A stretch of DNA of 64,000 nt from Mastacembelus armatus. Lineage: Eukaryota > Chordata > Actinopteri > Synbranchiformes > Mastacembelidae. Made by a program: the position numbers and the translations under genes. The stretch spans positions 17,171,739 through 17,235,738 of the forward strand of contig NC_046648.1 in assembly GCF_900324485.2 (NCBI RefSeq), in the 5' to 3' direction. This document shows positions 59,466 to 64,000 of the stretch, one piece after another. The notes below the pieces were generated by a model that saw nothing but the letters and a program-made list of their open reading frames with translations, had not been told where the DNA came from and did no database searches. Position 1 is the first letter of the stretch. Each line of letters starts with the position of its first letter.

Positions 59466-62355
59466 CACCACCTCACCCTGGTAGTATGAGACGCCATGAT
59501 CACGTGACCACCGCTGCATCTGGCTACAGTACCGCACCAATGCAATATACAAGTTATCCAAGGCAACACCATGTTTACATATGACGCTCTTCATTTACTG
59601 ACTCATATCATTTGTTAATGTGCTAAACAGGCAAATCAGCTTTGGTCTGAGGAGACTGAGCACTGAAACTCTGAAGGAGTAGCAAAGCTGGATTATTGTC
59701 AGGATTCATTATCCTGTGAAAGGTCAAGAGGTTGAAGATTGTAAATGTACTGTAAGTAAATGGGCTGATGTCCCTCTAATGCAGTGAGACAGTGCTGTAG
59801 TTGGAGCATAGCATTACTCTTTCACTCAACTCTTGTTAACCCTGGCACCTTACAATAATCTTGCACATATATATATATATATTCAGTAATTGTTGGTCAC
59901 AACTCTGGCAACTTCAGATCCAATCCATCAAATACACAGTCCTATAATTTACATTCTCTCAACAAACAGGAACTAGATTAATTTCAGTACAGTGGTGGTA
60001 ATTTAACATGGCACTGTTAAATGAAAAAAGTTTATTGATGAGCTACAAATGTCGGTTTAGTATTGATAATGAACAGTTTGAGTCTTCAGTGAGTTTGAAC
60101 AGGATTTCATCTTTTAGCTTTTTACTGCCCTACAGCTGCAGATCCGCTGGGGTAACAGATTAATCAGATTAAATCTGATTAAATCGTAAAATCTACGATT
60201 TATTTAGCAAAACCTTAAGTGGAAAAATTGTGAAACATAACCAAAACATTAGCTGTGTGTATGCTGGAACAGCAGAGTCGTGTCTCTGAAAACCAACACG
60301 CCTCTTCATTCTCTTGAACAATATTGAAAAAAGGTTAAATTCTTGCTGTTGTGTCATAATAACAGTCTTCTGTGGTCATATTTATACATTTATCTGCTTT
60401 GAACTACATGCATTTAAACAGTTTGATAGTGTTATTTTCAGTGACATCTACGAGACACAGATGTTTCATCAAATCTACAGATAACTGGTCAATAGCTTCA
60501 CTTTAGTTAAAATACATTGGTCAGTCAGCATCATCGCTGTGCCTGACAACATCGCAGCCCCTCATCTGTTGAGATGCATTGAAACTCACAGAAAAGACAG
60601 CTTAAAGTTTATCAGTGCCAGTAGCATGTTAGCAGGTTCGGTCTTTTTCTCTGTCTGATACAGTGAAAACAGTGTAAATGCTGTCTGTACCTTCTCACAG
60701 CTTATCACTTTCATCTCTGTGTCACTGACAGACAAGAAAATTATAGTATGATTTCCCTGACACCAAGGTTATAATGTAGGAGCTGTTAATATATTTTCAG
60801 CAGTGATGCTTAAACTACAGGGGAAGGCATAGGTTTTTAGAACAGAGCTGCATGGTTGAACAGAGACACTTTAATAGTGAAAAAACAAAAAGATGGTGAT
60901 TAAAATAATGTAAAATAGCCACTGAGTGCCAAAATAAAACCAATACATTACCAGGAAATTAATGAAAAAAGTTACTAAATATAATGTAGCTGCTGAAGCT
61001 CACCGAGGTGCTTGATGTATATAACTAAAATTATTTTTGAGCCTGTAAACATTTGCACATAGAAGAGCAAAGCAAAAATGTACGGTACGAAACAATCAGC
61101 ACTATTACTTGTAAAACGTGTAAAAAAAAAAAAAAAAATAACGTCAACACACTGGAAATAGAAAACTATATTTGTTTCTATTTAGATTTTCTCATCTTTA
61201 ATATGTTGCTGCAGGTGGTCTACTAGAATAATGAATTTACATGTACATATATGTCTATTTTACAATTTCTATTTATGTTTTCTGGGCACATTTAACCCCA
61301 AAGTTAATCAAAACATTTTGCTGCAGTAAAAACATGTATTAGGATATTGCTGGAAAATATCACTGTTAGGGGAACACCCCCTATCAATCATCACCCATCA
61401 TCATGTATTGTCTAAATATAGCTCTGAGTGTAGTTTCTTATGTGTGGTTGGTGGAGGTGGAATGTCTCTACTACGATGCTTTGTTACAGTAATAAAAATG
61501 GGAGGGGGACAGATTTGAAGCTTATATAAATCGATGCATGTGTGGACGCTTGAATCAGATGAATGCTGAGCAGGATATGTCATTACTGTATGAACAGCAG
61601 GGGAAAGTCAGAGTTAAATTGTGAGAGACATAAAACATTATTTCCCTTTGTATAATTTTACTTTGGCGCACTGAGTGAGTTTATGTATGCATGTGCCAGC
61701 GTGTATGTTTTTGGGGTGTTGTGTCTGTATAGTGAGTCTTTTTAAAACTTTCCCTGTGGTAAATATACAGCATGAAGAAGAAGACACAAGTCCGGTCTCT
61801 GTACATCAGTGTTACTTCAGTAGACTGAGATGTCTTTTGATATTTATCACCTCAGAAATTGGTACCATTGGTACTCTATGAGTGTATGTAGTGTAAAGTC
61901 AATTTAAAAATAAATAGTGAAAACAATTAAGTATAGAAATGCAAATGCTTCAGCGAAATGACCATCGGATGGCTTCGATATTATATGTGTAAAGGAAATA
62001 TAGCTTTGAATAAATGCTTGTGTTTAAAGACTGCAACAGAAGAATGCCCACGGTCACACGCCCACGGTCACACACCTGAAAATACACTTACAAAGCTTTG
62101 AATTAAGATCGAATGAACTGATTGGAAATTATGATGGTTAAAAACTGTTTCGTCTCTTCTTCTGTGCCTTTACACAGGAGTAAGCCTTCTCTCAAAAGAT
62201 CTATTATATTCTGCGTATATTCAACTTGATCGTAATCCAGAATCTTGATCTACAGATGTGACTTTGCAGCTTTAAACATGAAGACAATAATTTTGGCTAC
62301 AAGGCTTCTTTGCAGAGCTGCAGTATGTAACGTGTTGACAGACTGAAAGAATAAA
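59466..62355 (+). other. iffo1 3' UTR, probable, ending at AATAAA 62350-62355
   Basis: About 2.9 kb with no coding potential follows the iffo1 stop. Several AATAAA words occur, for example near 60936, 61491 and 61911, and the last clear one is at 62350-62355. It contains a TA run at 59868-59882 and two adjacent short hairpins at 60160-60201. How much is really transcribed cannot be told from sequence alone. Confidence 0.45.
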
Positions 62356-62975
62356 GATGCAACTGAGAAACAAGATTATTGTATTTGCATTCAGTCTTTT
62401 CTGCCTGCCTTAAAGTTCATCTAAAGCATTGGAAAGTTACATTTAAACCAAATCAAATGCAGAATCTCTTTCATTTAACATTTAACTGATGTAAAAAGAA
62501 GCCAGAAGCAAACATTATAGAACATCCCCAAAAACTACATACAACAGAACTTTTTGCTATCAAATCTTCTTGTAATATACAGTTTTACAAAAAGTATGTG
62601 TTAAATCAGAAATGAAACTGGCCACCACTATCAGCAAGATCTGCACTTCCACCCTGTTTTAGACAGTTCAGTTTACTGAAAAGATTCTTACTCTTCATTC
62701 TTAAGATCTTAAAAGTTTGTGGAAAATAATGAGGCTTTGATTCATCTGTTAGTCAGAGAGCAGATGATTCTGTGCGGGAGCTGAATGTGTAAACATAGAC
62801 TGGTGGGCGGGGAAGACAGGAACACAGGAAGATCTAACCAGGTAAGGAAACACTGACACAGAGCATGAGTAAAGTGTGTGAGGAGACAAAGAGAAAATAG
62901 AGAGAGTAAGAAAGAGTCACACCTTAAGGAAGTTAAGAAAACAAAAAGGAGAACAAAAGGTGCATCACATAGAAG
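62356..62975 (+). other. Upstream region and possible 5' UTR exon of the TNF-receptor gene
   Basis: A purine-rich stretch ends at 62975 with GAAG|GTAAAT. It may be the untranslated first exon that splices to 63151. No TATA box or other clear core promoter was seen. Confidence 0.4.
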
Positions 62976-63151
62976 GTAAATTTGTGTTTTTTTTTGTTCA
63001 ATTTTTCATACCTTTTATTGTCAGATCTTACCGATGATATATTTTTCTGGCGCACTTAGCTTTACAGAGTGGGACCTGCCTTTTCAGTGTTGTTTATAGA
63101 TGAACACTTTATATCTTCTATTTTAATATTGTCTGAAATTTTCTCCATAGA

Positions 63152-64000
63152 ATGGGCCTTGTGCAATATTTCATTTTTATCCTGATGTTAACTGCACACT
63201 TGGCATTCACCTCTCCAACGGTAACAATGTTCTTCCTCTTAAGTGTATCTACCTACACTTATTTCTTTCTCAAGTACAAGAACCAGTTCTAATTATGAAA
63301 CGTATAAACATGCAGTATCCAGGGCTTTGTTGTAGTATTATAATAGCTCATGTCTTCTTGTGCTGTGTCTGTTAACAGCTCCTGCTTATTTGCCCTTCTG
63401 GTGGCCGTAAGTGTGAAATGTGCCCACCAGGTAAGAAGAGCAAGGAGTTTGGCATAGGCTTGATTTATGTCTGTTTATTTTTCTGTCTGTTCCTTCTTTA
63501 GCTTTGACTTGTTTTTAATGAATGAATCAGCAATGATTAATATATGGAAACAACTATGAAACACTGAGGCATACAGAATCTTTCTGTCTTTGTCTCTGTT
63601 TTTCTGCACATCTCTTTGTCTTGATGAAGAATGACGCATTCTGCACGCTGAGTTTGTGCAGTATGACCACATCCTTAATTAATATGCACTTTGGGCAAGC
63701 AGGCTTGCTGTGCTTTATTTGTACTATGTGTTTCTTTCTGCTCTGTCAGGTACATTTCTTAAGGGTTGTACACACAACGGACGCCAAGAGTGTGAGCCCT
63801 GTCCTGCTGGACAATTCATGGATTTTTTGAACTGTGAAGACGACTGTACTCCTTGCTTTGCAGACTGCAGAGCAGGTAAAGTCATTTTTACTGAGTTAAC
63901 AATGTCCCTGACAGGACTGCTATGATACGAGTGACCTTTGGGTTTCTATTATAAACTGAAAATCTGTTAATAGCAACACTAAGCATTTTGCATTTCCAGA
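63152..64000 (+). CDS. TNF-receptor superfamily member, CD27-like (3' end beyond the window)
   Basis: Three coding exons are visible (63152-63220, 63379-63430, 63750-63875), and the next acceptor is at 63998-63999. The start MGLVQYFIFILMLTAHLAF forms a signal peptide. The extracellular part begins with cysteine-rich repeats of the TNFR type (CPSGGRKCEMCPPGTFLKGC, then CEPCPAGQFMDFLNCEDDC and CTPCFADCRA). Compared with human CD27 (CCQMCEPGTFLVKDC, then CDPCIPG), spacing and the PGTFLK block agree well. CD27, LTBR and TNFRSF1A all lie on this side of the human 12p13 block, so synteny fits. Which of the three it is cannot be settled without the intracellular domain. The receptor would be a type I membrane protein of lymphoid cells if it is CD27. 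Confidence 0.8.

Overview
This window is nuclear DNA from a bony fish, most likely a percomorph teleost. It carries interrupted vertebrate genes with short introns, GT-AG splicing and 3' ends marked by AATAAA. Every protein matches a vertebrate family, and the gene set NCAPD2, GAPDH, IFFO1, NOP2, ING4 and EMG1 plus a TNF-receptor gene corresponds to the human 12p13 neighbourhood. No virus-derived element was recognised.

Layout, left to right. Positions 1-5016 hold most of a Kell blood-group (M13 metallopeptidase-like) gene on the plus strand. Positions 5971-8193 hold an intron-containing linker-histone H1-like gene with a repetitive lysine-rich tail. emg1 lies on the minus strand at 8794-10121 and nop2 on the plus strand at 11437-16365; they are divergent and share a short promoter interval. 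ing4 (17409-20382) and the 30-coding-exon ncapd2 gene (21987-38811) follow. A C-type natriuretic peptide gene (41342-41929) sits between ncapd2 and gapdh (44867-48635). iffo1 (52035-59465, with a long 3' UTR) and the first exons of a CD27-like TNF-receptor gene (63152 to the right edge) complete the window. All complete coding models close in frame from start to stop.

Functional themes. EMG1 and NOP2 both modify ribosomal RNA during ribosome assembly. NCAPD2 builds condensin I, and its promoter region carries a perfect CRE, an E2F-like site and a CHR-like TTTGAA. ING4 is a chromatin reader and H1 a chromatin compactor.

The most notable find is non-coding. Two ncapd2 introns each carry a copy of a roughly 310-nt element. 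I identify it as the composite box C/D-H/ACA Cajal-body guide RNA U85/SCARNA10, whose human copy also lies in an NCAPD2 intron. Both copies keep an antisense element that places C45 of U5 snRNA at the 2'-O-methylation position, and a pocket fitting pseudouridylation of U46. The copies differ in which box motifs remain canonical: copy 1 has a perfect C box but a non-consensus H box, and copy 2 the reverse. A second notable find is that the Kell-like protein has lost the HExxH and ENxxD zinc-site motifs and the cysteine that links human Kell to XK, so it should be a catalytically dead homologue.
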